Shown piece after piece: positions 35,158 through 43,447 of a DNA stretch of 56,999 nt. A program made the translations under genes and the position numbers. Origin of the DNA: an uncultured Bacteroidota bacterium (lineage in GTDB: Bacteria > Bacteroidota > Bacteroidia > Bacteroidales > UBA12077); contig CAJXLK010000029.1 in assembly GCA_913055635.1 (NCBI GenBank), forward strand, positions 1 through 56,999, read 5' to 3'. The notes beneath the pieces were generated by a model, which was not told where the DNA came from, made no database searches, and saw nothing but the letters and a program-made list of their open reading frames with translations. Position 1 is the first letter of the stretch, and each line of letters opens with the position of its first letter.

Positions 35158-36383
35158 TTCATTTGTCCGGGCTGCTCCGGAACGGACAAAAACACCTGCT
35201 GCCGGGGGGTCAGTCCTTCGCGGATGATCACATGGTTTTCATTGGAGGCGCCCAGGCGCACCTGCATTTTTGCAGCATGGGGGGTGAAGACATAATGAAG
35301 GCTGTCCCGGTTGTGTACGGCCTCGAGGGGAAGATATTTCACATCCTGATAGGTGGCGGTTATGATTTCATTGCTGGTGGTCATCGATGGACGAAGGATC
35401 GAATCGGTCTGATTTAAGGTGATCGACACCTCAAAGACCTTGGCCCCGGAATTTTTCAGTTCCTGGCCAATATTGGCTACTTCGGTAACCGTTCCCGAAT
35501 ACTGGCGATCGGGAAAGGCATCGACCTGAATGTTTACATTTTGGCCGGTTTTCACTTTACTGATATCGATTTCATTGACGTAAGTTTTCGAGATCAAGGT
35601 GGTCAGGTCGGGCAGGGTTGCCACCGTCAGGTCCCAGGGGCTAATGGTGGAGCCTTCGGTTCGTTTTTGTCCGTCCCAGCCCTGTTCATATATAACCATC
35701 CCTGACTGGGGGGCGTGAATGGTAAATTGCTCCAGCAACTGCTCCATCTTGCGCTTTTTGCGCTTCTGCTTGGCCAGGTTGATGGAGACTTCATTCATAC
35801 GGGCTTTTGCTTGCTCCACCTCCAGTTGGTAATTATTCCGGGTTTGACGAAGCTCCCGGCGGGCCTTCCGGAGTTCAATCTTCGCCTGGCGCTGCGTGGC
35901 CGGAGGTTCATATTGAGATTGCTTCACCTTTATTTCTTGCTCTTCAACCGCATATTGCAGATCAATCAGCTGATTGCGCAGTTTTTTCAGCTCCATGGCC
36001 GTGTCGAGCTTGGTGGTGATGTATTCGGACTTGCGCTTCTCCAGCTCGTCTTCAATATCCTTCAACTTACTCAGGGCTTCGGTTTTATCGAGGCGTGCCA
36101 CATAATCGCCGCTATCCACCAGGGTTCCCTCATCCACCAGGTCCAGGATCTTGATCTCTCTGAGCCCCAGTGAACGATTGCGCAGACCTTCAGGGCCGCG
36201 TATCTCCACCGACTCCTTGGCCTCCAGCTCGCCGGTGGTGCGCACCGGTACCGTGAATCGCCCTTCCTTCACTTCGCTCATCAAAGCACCGCTTTGTTGA
36301 GACGTTCCGGAAGGTACCGCCCAGACAATGACCAGCCCAACAACTACAACCACAGAAATAATAACAACCACATTGCGTTTCAT
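35136..36383 (-). CDS. HlyD/MacA-type periplasmic adaptor (membrane fusion protein)
   Basis: A 415-residue membrane fusion protein. An N-terminal membrane anchor (VVVIISVVVVVGLVIVWAV) is followed by the first beta/lipoyl half (VDEGTLVDSGDYVARLD), a long coiled-coil hairpin (about residues 100-215), the second lipoyl half (TIHAPQSGMVIYEQ) and beta-barrel segments with VNEIDISKVKTGQNVNIQVDAFPDRQYSGTVTEV. It bridges an inner-membrane transporter with a TolC channel. The 22-base overlap with the MacB-like permease gene shows that they form one operon, and the TolC-type gene at 29919 is a candidate third part. Confidence 0.93.
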   Translation of the reverse strand: MKRNVVVIISVVVVVGLVIVWAVPSGTSQQSGALMSEVKEGRFTVPVRTTGELEAKESVEIRGPEGLRNRSLGLREIKILDLVDEGTLVDSGDYVARLDKTEALSKLKDIEDELEKRKSEYITTKLDTAMELKKLRNQLIDLQYAVEEQEIKVKQSQYEPPATQRQAKIELRKARRELRQTRNNYQLEVEQAKARMNEVSINLAKQKRKKRKMEQLLEQFTIHAPQSGMVIYEQGWDGQKRTEGSTISPWDLTVATLPDLTTLISKTYVNEIDISKVKTGQNVNIQVDAFPDRQYSGTVTEVANIGQELKNSGAKVFEVSITLNQTDSILRPSMTTSNEIITATYQDVKYLPLEAVHNRDSLHYVFTPHAAKMQVRLGASNENHVIIREGLTPRQQVFLSVPEQPGQMKWIGLKE

Positions 36384-36463
36384 AGCATCCTCAAGCGATA
36401 AATCATATTGAATAACCTTCCTTTTAGTAATAGCATCATGCCCTTATGGATAACCTATTCATA

Positions 36464-37852
36464 TCATTCCAGGAACTGCTCTACCGTTTGCATCACCTCA
36501 CGGGCAAGTTGCTGTGCAGAAGCCTCATCATCCGATTCACAATAAAGACGAATAATAGGCTCCGTGTTGGATTTTCTTAAATGGACCCAACCCTCACTGA
36601 AATGGATCTTCAAGCCATCAATGTCATTCAGGGGATAATCACGGTATGCTTGTTTCATTCGCTCCAGGATGTGATCAACGTCCATATCAGGGGTTAATTG
36701 TATCTTATTCTTGATGATGTGATAAAACGGATAGCGCTGACGGATTTGGGAACACTTCTTCCCGGAAAGGGCCAGATGAGATAAAAATAAAGCGACCCCT
36801 ACCAGGGCATCCCTGCCATAATGCAAGCCGGGAAATATAACGCCTCCATTTCCCTCGCCGCCGATGACTGCATTTTGCTGTTTCATCTTTTCCACCACAT
36901 TCACCTCTCCGACTGCTGAGGGATAATAGTTTCCCCCATAGCTTGCGGTCAGTTCCCGCAGGGCTTTGGTGGAAGAAAGGTTGGAGACGGTATTGCCGGG
37001 GGTTTGACCCAGGATATAATCGGCCACTGCAACCAGGGTATATTCCTCGCCAAACATGGAACCATCCTCATTGATGATGGCCAGGCGGTCCACATCGGGG
37101 TCGACCACAAACCCAACATCGGCATGGTGATCCACCACAGCCTGGCGGATTTGGTGAAGATTTTCCGGCAAAGGTTCCGGGGTGTGGGCAAAGTGGCCGG
37201 AGGGTTCACAGTTGATCTCAACAACCTGCTCAACGCCCAGGGCCCTTAATAGCCGTGGCAGGGCAATGCCCCCTACAGAATTGATGCCATCGACCACCAC
37301 CTTAAAACCAGCCTCTGATATGGCTGAAGCATCCACTTGAGGCAGTTCCAGGATCATATCAATATGTTGCTGCAAAGCCGAGGGCTGCTTTTCCTCTGTG
37401 CCCAGGTGATGCACATCTGCATACCGGATGGGACCCTTTTCGGCAATATCCAGTACCGCTTTGCCCTCGGCCTGGTTCAAGAATTCTCCATCACCATTAA
37501 CCAGCTTAAGTGCATTCCACTCAACCGGATTATGGCTGGCGGTCAGGATGATTCCCCCCTGCGCCTGCTCATTCACCACTGCCAGTTCAACCGTCGGGGT
37601 GGTGGCTAAATCCAGGTTGACCACATCCAAACCCATCGCCAGCAAAGTACCACATACCAAATGATCAACCATCGGGCCGGAAAGCCGGGCATCCCGACCC
37701 ACCACAACTTTAGCGTTTTCCTTCCCACAAACCTGCTTTAGCCAACTTCCATAAGCAGAGGTGAACTTTACCAGGGCTTCAGGTGTCAGATGTTCCCCCG
37801 GTTCATTCGATAGGGTGCCCCTGATGCCTGAGATGCTTTTGATCAATGTCAT
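36464..37852 (-). CDS. glmM: Phosphoglucosamine mutase / alpha-phosphohexomutase
   Basis: A 462-residue phosphohexomutase. It starts with LIKSISGIRGTLSNEPG, has the catalytic phosphoserine loop TASHNP with S106, the Mg2+ loop DPDVDRLAI, the sugar loop GEGNGGVIFPG and the C-terminal phosphate loop RKSNTEPIIRLY. Substrate-loop features fit GlmM, which makes glucosamine-1-phosphate for UDP-GlcNAc and so for peptidoglycan and lipid A. A phosphomannomutase activity cannot be excluded by sequence alone. It is transcribed alone, divergent from the PP-loop gene at about 37957. Confidence 0.9.
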   Translation of the reverse strand: MTLIKSISGIRGTLSNEPGEHLTPEALVKFTSAYGSWLKQVCGKENAKVVVGRDARLSGPMVDHLVCGTLLAMGLDVVNLDLATTPTVELAVVNEQAQGGIILTASHNPVEWNALKLVNGDGEFLNQAEGKAVLDIAEKGPIRYADVHHLGTEEKQPSALQQHIDMILELPQVDASAISEAGFKVVVDGINSVGGIALPRLLRALGVEQVVEINCEPSGHFAHTPEPLPENLHQIRQAVVDHHADVGFVVDPDVDRLAIINEDGSMFGEEYTLVAVADYILGQTPGNTVSNLSSTKALRELTASYGGNYYPSAVGEVNVVEKMKQQNAVIGGEGNGGVIFPGLHYGRDALVGVALFLSHLALSGKKCSQIRQRYPFYHIIKNKIQLTPDMDVDHILERMKQAYRDYPLNDIDGLKIHFSEGWVHLRKSNTEPIIRLYCESDDEASAQQLAREVMQTVEQFLE

Positions 37853-37956
37853 GAGCCGTTATGCTTTTGATTCTACTTCCAACTTTAACCCGTAAATTTA
37901 GTACAATTAGATGAAAACACCGATCAAAACATTTCGAATAATGGTTTTTATTAAAT

Positions 37957-38832
37957 TTGCGGATTAAAAAAGAAGAGGTGGCCCATATACTGGTATTATT
38001 TTCAGGTGGTTTGGATTCCAGGCTGGCGATCAAGCTACTCAAGAAAAAAGGATATACATTAACAGCCCTTTTCTTCAAACTTCCTTTCGCCTCCCGCCAG
38101 CCAACAGGGCTGGACTTACTTAAAGAAGAGGGCGTAAACCTCCATATTTTAAATTGTGCCAGGGGTGAACGCCTGGAGGCCTACCTGGACATGCTGAAGA
38201 AGCCCCGGTTTGGGCGTGGGAAAGGATACAATCCGTGTTTGGACTGTAAGCTATTCATGATCGACCAGGCTGCTGATTTCGCCCTTCAAAACGGGCACCA
38301 GGCCATCGCCACTGGCGAAGTGCCCGGACAAAGGCCCATGTCACAGACCCGCAAAAAGATGAACATTCTTGAAAAAGCCTCTCCCCTGCCTTTAATCAGA
38401 CCCCTTGCCGAAAAAGGCCTTCAGGGTAGGACGCGCCAGGGGCAAATGAAAATGGCCCGGCATTACAGAATCTCTTATCCCCTACCCGCCGGTGGTTGCC
38501 TGCTTTGTGAGAAAGAACTCAAAAAACGCCACCAAACCCTTATTGCTCATGACCTGATTAACCAACATACCCTGCCCCTTGCCATGGTGGGACGCCATTT
38601 TTATCTGCCCTCATCAAATACCTGGCTGGTGGTCGGTCGCAATAAAGAGGAAAATGATGTGATTGAACCCTTCTCAACGGCCCTGCCCTCTGACAAAGGC
38701 AGACCGGCAGTATACTATCATTGCGGGTTATATCCGGAAAGAGCCGAACAAGAAGCCTTACAAATACAAAAAGCTTACCAGAACAAAGATCGACAAGGCA
38801 TTGCCTACTATTCCCGGTGGAAACTTGAATGA
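37957..38832 (+). CDS. PP-loop ATPase, probable tRNA thiolation-type protein
   Basis: A protein of about 290 residues with an N-terminal PP-loop ILVLFSGGLDS (SGGLDS 16-21), typical of ATP pyrophosphatases such as MnmA and ThiI. NPCLDC (C94, C97) and GGCLLC (C181, C184) give two CxxC pairs that could hold metal or carry sulfur, and ATGEVPGQRPMSQ is a conserved block of this little-studied group. A role in adenylating and thiolating tRNA is inferred. There is no ATG: either TTG at 37957 or GTG at 37978 starts it. A TAAATTTG element (37952-37959) favours the GTG. It converges with the tRNA methyltransferase gene trmO. Confidence 0.8.
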   Translation: MRIKKEEVAHILVLFSGGLDSRLAIKLLKKKGYTLTALFFKLPFASRQPTGLDLLKEEGVNLHILNCARGERLEAYLDMLKKPRFGRGKGYNPCLDCKLFMIDQAADFALQNGHQAIATGEVPGQRPMSQTRKKMNILEKASPLPLIRPLAEKGLQGRTRQGQMKMARHYRISYPLPAGGCLLCEKELKKRHQTLIAHDLINQHTLPLAMVGRHFYLPSSNTWLVVGRNKEENDVIEPFSTALPSDKGRPAVYYHCGLYPERAEQEALQIQKAYQNKDRQGIAYYSRWKLE

Positions 38833-38871
38833 TGGCGTTCGATAAGGGGTGCCCATTGTTGAAGATGATTT

Positions 38872-39309
38872 TCATTCCTCCCCACCCGGCAGGTCCTGAT
38901 TCATAGCAGTGGGGTCGAGCACCTGAATGTGGGGCTTAATGTCTACCAGCGGGGTCCCATCGAGCATATCCACTGCTGAAAAGACAAATCCATCTTTTTC
39001 AATCCGCTTGATTTTAACCACCGACAATCCCAGGTGATTGGGCCGGTGAGGGCCGCGAATGGCAAATACACCGCGCGATTTACTTGCCCCCGGTGGTGTG
39101 CCCCGCATCATCTCCTGATCTGATTGATGAAAATAAAAAATCAACACTGCGTGTGAGAAGTGTTCCATTCCATCCAGCCCTTCCCAATAAGGCTCATCCA
39201 AAACTACTTTGCCCTCACTCTCGGGCTTCAATAACCCCTGTCGCGGCAGTTCTTCAGGACGCTGATAAGGGGTTTGAATCGTTCCAATCGATTTTAACCG
39301 TATCTCCAT
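38872..39309 (-). CDS. trmO: tRNA (t6A37) N6-methyltransferase TrmO
   Basis: A 145-residue SAM-dependent enzyme that methylates N6-threonylcarbamoyladenosine at position 37 of certain tRNAs (formerly TsaA/YaeB). The signature RGVFAIRGPHRPNHLGLSVVKI and the earlier LDGMEHFSHAVLIFYFH match the TrmO beta-barrel fold. It lacks the C-terminal extension of E. coli TrmO, which is common in shorter homologues. The gene begins inside an 88-bp array of 8-bp repeats, each containing ATG; the upstream ATGs open only very short frames. It follows the DUF5723 gene on the same strand. Confidence 0.92.
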   Translation of the reverse strand: MEIRLKSIGTIQTPYQRPEELPRQGLLKPESEGKVVLDEPYWEGLDGMEHFSHAVLIFYFHQSDQEMMRGTPPGASKSRGVFAIRGPHRPNHLGLSVVKIKRIEKDGFVFSAVDMLDGTPLVDIKPHIQVLDPTAMNQDLPGGEE

Positions 39310-39390
39310 ATAATCATGCCATCATTTAATCATTCTACCATTCTACCATTCTCTCATTCAATCATTCTCCCATTCAATCATTCAATCATT
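39303..39390 (-). repeat. Octamer tandem array (11 units) between the DUF5723 stop and the trmO start
   Basis: Read on the minus strand, eleven 8-base units follow one another without a break, consensus AATGATTG with variants AATGGTAG, AATGGGAG and AATGAGAG. The first unit contains the TGA stop of the DUF5723 gene (39386-39388), which overlaps an ATG. The eleventh (TATGGAGA) holds the trmO start codon. Because 8 is not a multiple of 3, the ATGs fall in all three frames, and each opens a frame of only 3-7 codons. Confidence 0.95.
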
Positions 39391-40909
39391 TCTCCCCGGG
39401 CAGGCGTTTCTCATTGGCCCGGCGGCGCCTTATCCAGTGACAACCGTTGCCACTGGACGGAGTCTCTAATTTGGAGCTTCCTGTATTTTGTCCGCAACCG
39501 AAAAACAGGTTAAAACCCCATCTTAGATTGACATTCCTTACATTCAGCGGTCTCATTCCCAAAAGGTTGTCGGCCGCGGCATAAAACTGCCAATGGTCGG
39601 TTTGAATGGAAAATCCCAGGCCCAGGTTGCGAAAGCTGTAATTGTTGTATGAGTAGCTTGCTGAGAGCGACAAAAAATCGCCCACCCGGCCATTCAAAGA
39701 GAGTGTAAAGGAAGGATAAATGCGCCATTTATACAACATATGATGCTCCAAAATGCCAGCCTGCAAATAATCATTGAACTGATAGCTCATGCCAATATAC
39801 GTGTGCAGGGGAAGCCAGGTAAAATAAGATTTTTGACCATGGTTCATTTGATAGGAATCTTTCAGGGAATCGCGCATCATGCCCATATAATCGGAAGCGT
39901 TTAAGTCTTCCTGGCTCAATCCTTCAAACTGAAAACTTTGCTTCACTTTTAAATTATTCAGGTTGCTGGACCACCTGAGGCCCCCCAGATTAAGCAAGCT
40001 GGCATAAAGGGTGAAATGATCCAAGCCGGTGTAGACTGCACCAACATCCATGGCCAAACCGGGATTTTGGCTGTTGAACAAAAGCTTGCGCCAGTTGATC
40101 TGCGCTGGTAATTGCAGATGGGAAACCCGGTCGGCAGAATCGGTTTCGAGCTGCAGCGGCATGGAGGCATTGACCTGATATCTCCCGTTTACATCAATGT
40201 GATAGTTCTCCGAGCCGGTTGTGACACGAAGGTTTTCCCGACGGGTACTGAGGTTCAACTTGCCAAAGAGGAGTTTTCCACGTATTCCGAGCCTTAAATC
40301 ATCGCTGACCCAACGCGAAGCGCTCAGGGCATATTCCCGGTAATAACTGACATCGCCCCCCAACCGGTCAATCGATGCCGTCTGTCCGGTGTAACGGCTG
40401 TTGCCTTTCCAGGGAAGGACAAAAAGTTGGCGGGGATAGCTCATTTTTCCCGATATCTTCTCCGAGACCCGAAAAGAAAAGAAATAATCCTTAAAAGGGA
40501 TGCCCCCTGACAACAGCTCCAGGTGGACCTGGCTATTGAAAAGGTCCAGGCGATGAAGCCGGTTTTCAAGGTAACCCACATCCACCCCTCTTCGCCCGTT
40601 GTTTTTGGGGAAAAGCTGATTGTAGGAAAAGCCGGTATGGCCCAGATTGGTGTGAATGGAGGAGACCAACGGCAAGCCCAGGTAGGTGCAAGGTGAAGCA
40701 TAAGCCGGGTTAACGATGGAGGCTTGCGGGACCTGTTGCATAAAATAAAAAGTATGGTTTTGCTGAGCCCGAACACCCCCGGCCATCATCATAAAAAAAA
40801 GCAGCAGCAAAGCATTTCTTTGGCCCTGAAATGACCAATGCTTAAACACAGAACAGGATGATGTTGCAGCAGCAGGCTTACCCATGCAGACTCGATAAAA
40901 TTTGCGCAT
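39386..40909 (-). CDS. DUF5723 family outer-membrane beta-barrel protein
   Basis: A protein of up to 507 residues. The signal sequence is NALLLLFFMMMAGGVRAQQ (about residues 33-51), and the true start may be the second Met (MGKPAAATSS). The mature start FYFMQQVPQASIVNPAYASP is characteristic of DUF5723, and many alternating hydrophobic beta strands follow up to WGFNLFFGC. Such proteins are Bacteroidota outer-membrane barrels of unknown role. The last 35 residues (from CGQNTGSSKLE, basic and not strand-like) look like an added tail reading through an inverted repeat near 39431-39456. It is the third gene after a coiled-coil protein and a lipoprotein on this strand. Confidence 0.85.
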   Translation of the reverse strand: MRKFYRVCMGKPAAATSSCSVFKHWSFQGQRNALLLLFFMMMAGGVRAQQNHTFYFMQQVPQASIVNPAYASPCTYLGLPLVSSIHTNLGHTGFSYNQLFPKNNGRRGVDVGYLENRLHRLDLFNSQVHLELLSGGIPFKDYFFSFRVSEKISGKMSYPRQLFVLPWKGNSRYTGQTASIDRLGGDVSYYREYALSASRWVSDDLRLGIRGKLLFGKLNLSTRRENLRVTTGSENYHIDVNGRYQVNASMPLQLETDSADRVSHLQLPAQINWRKLLFNSQNPGLAMDVGAVYTGLDHFTLYASLLNLGGLRWSSNLNNLKVKQSFQFEGLSQEDLNASDYMGMMRDSLKDSYQMNHGQKSYFTWLPLHTYIGMSYQFNDYLQAGILEHHMLYKWRIYPSFTLSLNGRVGDFLSLSASYSYNNYSFRNLGLGFSIQTDHWQFYAAADNLLGMRPLNVRNVNLRWGFNLFFGCGQNTGSSKLETPSSGNGCHWIRRRRANEKRLPGEK

Positions 40910-40966
40910 TCAGATTCAACAAAGACCAAGAAGCCCCAAACCCCAATAAAATAAGCCCTGTGCGGT

Positions 40967-41728
40967 TCAATTCCTGTAACAAGGAATCAGCCCCGCTTGT
41001 AATCCGTCTCTTACCGAAGCACTGGTAAAAAGCGAACCAAAATACCAGTCATCTTGTTCAAACATCAGTTTAGCCTCCAGATGGACCTCGATGGCTATTT
41101 TTCCTGCAGAGGAAAAACAGATTTGCCCGACCTGCTGATTGCGCATCCTGACCGTACCCTCTGCACGAATGGAGGAAGCCCGGAAGAGGTTGTCGATGCC
41201 GGCACGATTCATCTCCCTGGTAAATTCCCTTTTTGAAGGCTGGCTGACCCTGCCCGAATCATCAATTTGAGCGGCCTCCACCCATCGGGCCTGGTCAAAA
41301 ACAGAATCCAAAACCCGGTCAGAGGCACCCTGCAGATATATTTGTACCCTGCTGCGGGTGGGATAATGATTGTGTACGTCAAAAAACAGGAACACTTGTT
41401 GAAGGTATTCCGAAGAATCGACGTAATTGCTAAGGGAAAAATCAAAGCGGTGGCTGGCCTTAATCTCTGATTGATCAATCAGATAGCGATCCTCTCCAAA
41501 GCATACCCTGAAGGTATCTTTTGAAAAGGTATCAGGGCGTGTATATTGCTGAAAATAATCATTGATATCCAACGCACCCGCCCCGACCGGAAGGGCCACG
41601 GTAGGCCTCCACTTCGTTGAGTCAGCAATTTCAATATCCTGATAGCCCTGTTCAACGCAGGAAAAAAAGGATATCAGCATTAAAAAAGGAATTCCCCCCA
41701 AAAGAGGGATTCCTGAAGCTTTACCCAT
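40967..41728 (-). CDS. Putative lipoprotein, partner of the DUF5723 protein
   Basis: A 253-residue protein with an N-terminal hydrophobic stretch (IPLLGGIPFLMLISFFSC) ending in a weak lipobox, so it is likely a lipoprotein with the acylated Cys at about position 24. The rest is mixed beta-rich sequence of no family I recognise. It lies 8 bases after the coiled-coil gene and 57 bases before the DUF5723 gene, in one probable operon. A lipoprotein beside a barrel suggests a joint outer-membrane structure. Function is unknown. Confidence 0.75.
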   Translation of the reverse strand: MGKASGIPLLGGIPFLMLISFFSCVEQGYQDIEIADSTKWRPTVALPVGAGALDINDYFQQYTRPDTFSKDTFRVCFGEDRYLIDQSEIKASHRFDFSLSNYVDSSEYLQQVFLFFDVHNHYPTRSRVQIYLQGASDRVLDSVFDQARWVEAAQIDDSGRVSQPSKREFTREMNRAGIDNLFRASSIRAEGTVRMRNQQVGQICFSSAGKIAIEVHLEAKLMFEQDDWYFGSLFTSASVRDGLQAGLIPCYRN

Positions 41729-41736
41729 ATTTCATG

Positions 41737-42312
41737 TTATTCGGAAGAGGTGTCTTTGGACCGGTGGAAATATTTATTGTACACCTTATTGATATTGGTC
41801 TTCATGGTATTGATGCCCTCGTCCAGGTTGGTTTTAAAGCTTTGCCACCGATCGCCTGATTCTTCCTGCATATCCACCAAATTCTTCTGTAAACGCTCCC
41901 TTTGTTCCCGCAGGCCTTCCAGTTGTGATTGCACACTGGAGCGGATCTCCTGGCTGGAATTACGGGCCTTTTCCTCCAAATCCGCAATCTTCGTGTTCAG
42001 TTCATTCAGCCAGCCCTGGGTCCGCTCATAAAAAGCCTGTTTGTCCGAATTAATCGAGTTGATCAAATTTTCAAAATCGTCGGATACATTGCTCCATTGC
42101 TCCTCTGAGGCATTGACCAACTCATTGTATTTCTGTTCCAGTTCTTCCCGTTGTCTGGCCAACAGCTTAATTTGTTCTTCCAGCTTATCCTGGTTCCGCA
42201 ATGCATCCATTTTGGCTTCCAAAGCCTTGGATTCCATCGCATAAATTTTGGATAAAAGTCGTTTCGCAATGATCTCAGCCCTTTCTTCGTAACTGGTTCT
42301 GTCTTCTGCCAT
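41737..42312 (-). CDS. Coiled-coil protein of unknown function
   Basis: A 191-residue, almost entirely helical and highly charged protein (YEERAEIIAKRLLSKIY followed by long heptads such as LEEQIKLLARQREELEQKYNEL). There is no signal peptide and no membrane segment. It resembles no named family I can identify. The stop is 8 bases before the ATG of the lipoprotein gene, so it heads the operon with the DUF5723 protein. It could be a cytoplasmic scaffold or an apolipoprotein-like stress protein; neither is supported by direct motifs. Confidence 0.7.
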   Translation of the reverse strand: MAEDRTSYEERAEIIAKRLLSKIYAMESKALEAKMDALRNQDKLEEQIKLLARQREELEQKYNELVNASEEQWSNVSDDFENLINSINSDKQAFYERTQGWLNELNTKIADLEEKARNSSQEIRSSVQSQLEGLREQRERLQKNLVDMQEESGDRWQSFKTNLDEGINTMKTNINKVYNKYFHRSKDTSSE

Positions 42313-42502
42313 AATAAAAAGAATTTTTTCGGTTATTAGATTCCTTCAAATTAAAACAATCTGCTCACAAAATCAAACCTTTTCGTTGGCTATAGCCACA
42401 AATATGAACAGAATCCACTTAATTTTTGTTGTTGTATCATTTAAAAACGCATTAATTATTAATTTCGCATGCATTAATTTGTTATAAACAAAGCCAAGGC
42501 GA

Positions 42503-43447
42503 ATGGATTTTTTAACCATCAAAGATATAAATAAAAGCTTTGTCAATCATTTGGCCCTGGATCGGGTAAGTCTAAGGGTACCGGAAAATTCGATTTATGG
42601 ACTATTAGGGCCTAATGGGGCAGGAAAAACGACACTGATCCGTATCATCAACAGGATTACAGCCCAGGACAGCGGAGAGGTATATTTAAAAGGCAGAAAG
42701 ATCCGGATGAAGGATGTTTTCAGCATTGGCTATCTGCCGGAAGAGCGCGGGCTTTATAAAAAGATGAAGGTGGGCGAGCAGGCCCTTTACCTGGCTCAGT
42801 TGAAAGGGATGGACAAAAAGACGGCCATTGAAAAGCTCAAATACTGGTTCAGAAGATTTGAAATCCAGGATTGGTGGGATAAGAAAATTGAAGAGCTTTC
42901 CAAAGGCATGCAGCAGAAGGTTCAATTCATCACCACCGTGGTTCATGAACCGGAACTTTTGATCTTCGACGAACCCTTCAGCGGATTTGACCCGATCAAT
43001 GCCAACATGTTAAAGAATGAAGTCCTGCGGCTTAAAGAACAGGGTTCGACGATCATCTTCTCCACCCACAATATGAGTTCGGTAGAAGAGTTGTGCGACC
43101 ACATCACCCTGATCAACAAAGCCCGGAATCTTCTAGAAGGTCCGATTGATGAGATCCGCCAGCGTTATAAATCCAACATTTATGAGATCGAATACCGGGG
43201 TGAAGTCCAAAAACTGGAAGCGGTGCTCAACGGCAATTATCAGCTGCTCGAGCATCTGACCCGAAATGGCAACAGAGCAGTGCGGATAAGAGTTTTACAG
43301 CAGTCTTCTGATAACGAGCTCCTGTCTTTGATCCTGCCAGTAGTAGAAGTGATTGCATTTCGCGAAGTCATTCCCAGCATGAACGACATCTTCATTCAGG
43401 CCGTTCACGAATTTGCAAATGACCAAACCAGCCCGTACAATGAATAA
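42503..43447 (+). CDS. ABC transporter ATP-binding protein, NatA-like
   Basis: A 314-residue ATPase. Walker A is GLLGPNGAGKTTL, the signature is ELSKGMQQKVQFI (a variant, LSKG for LSGG), Walker B is LLIFDEPFSGFDP, and the H-loop is IIFSTHNMSSVEE. The C-terminal 80 residues (YRGEVQKLEAVLNG...) match the DUF4162-type extension of NatA/drug-exporter ATPases. It powers the adjacent permease, whose ATG overlaps its last codons by 8 bases. The substrate could be sodium, drugs or lipids. Confidence 0.93.
   Translation: MDFLTIKDINKSFVNHLALDRVSLRVPENSIYGLLGPNGAGKTTLIRIINRITAQDSGEVYLKGRKIRMKDVFSIGYLPEERGLYKKMKVGEQALYLAQLKGMDKKTAIEKLKYWFRRFEIQDWWDKKIEELSKGMQQKVQFITTVVHEPELLIFDEPFSGFDPINANMLKNEVLRLKEQGSTIIFSTHNMSSVEELCDHITLINKARNLLEGPIDEIRQRYKSNIYEIEYRGEVQKLEAVLNGNYQLLEHLTRNGNRAVRIRVLQQSSDNELLSLILPVVEVIAFREVIPSMNDIFIQAVHEFANDQTSPYNE

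Noticed and set aside
40966-40995. Sequence GGTTCAATTCC resembling a tRNA T arm
   Set aside because: The flanking bases do not give a 5-bp T stem, and no anticodon or acceptor arm can be formed around it.
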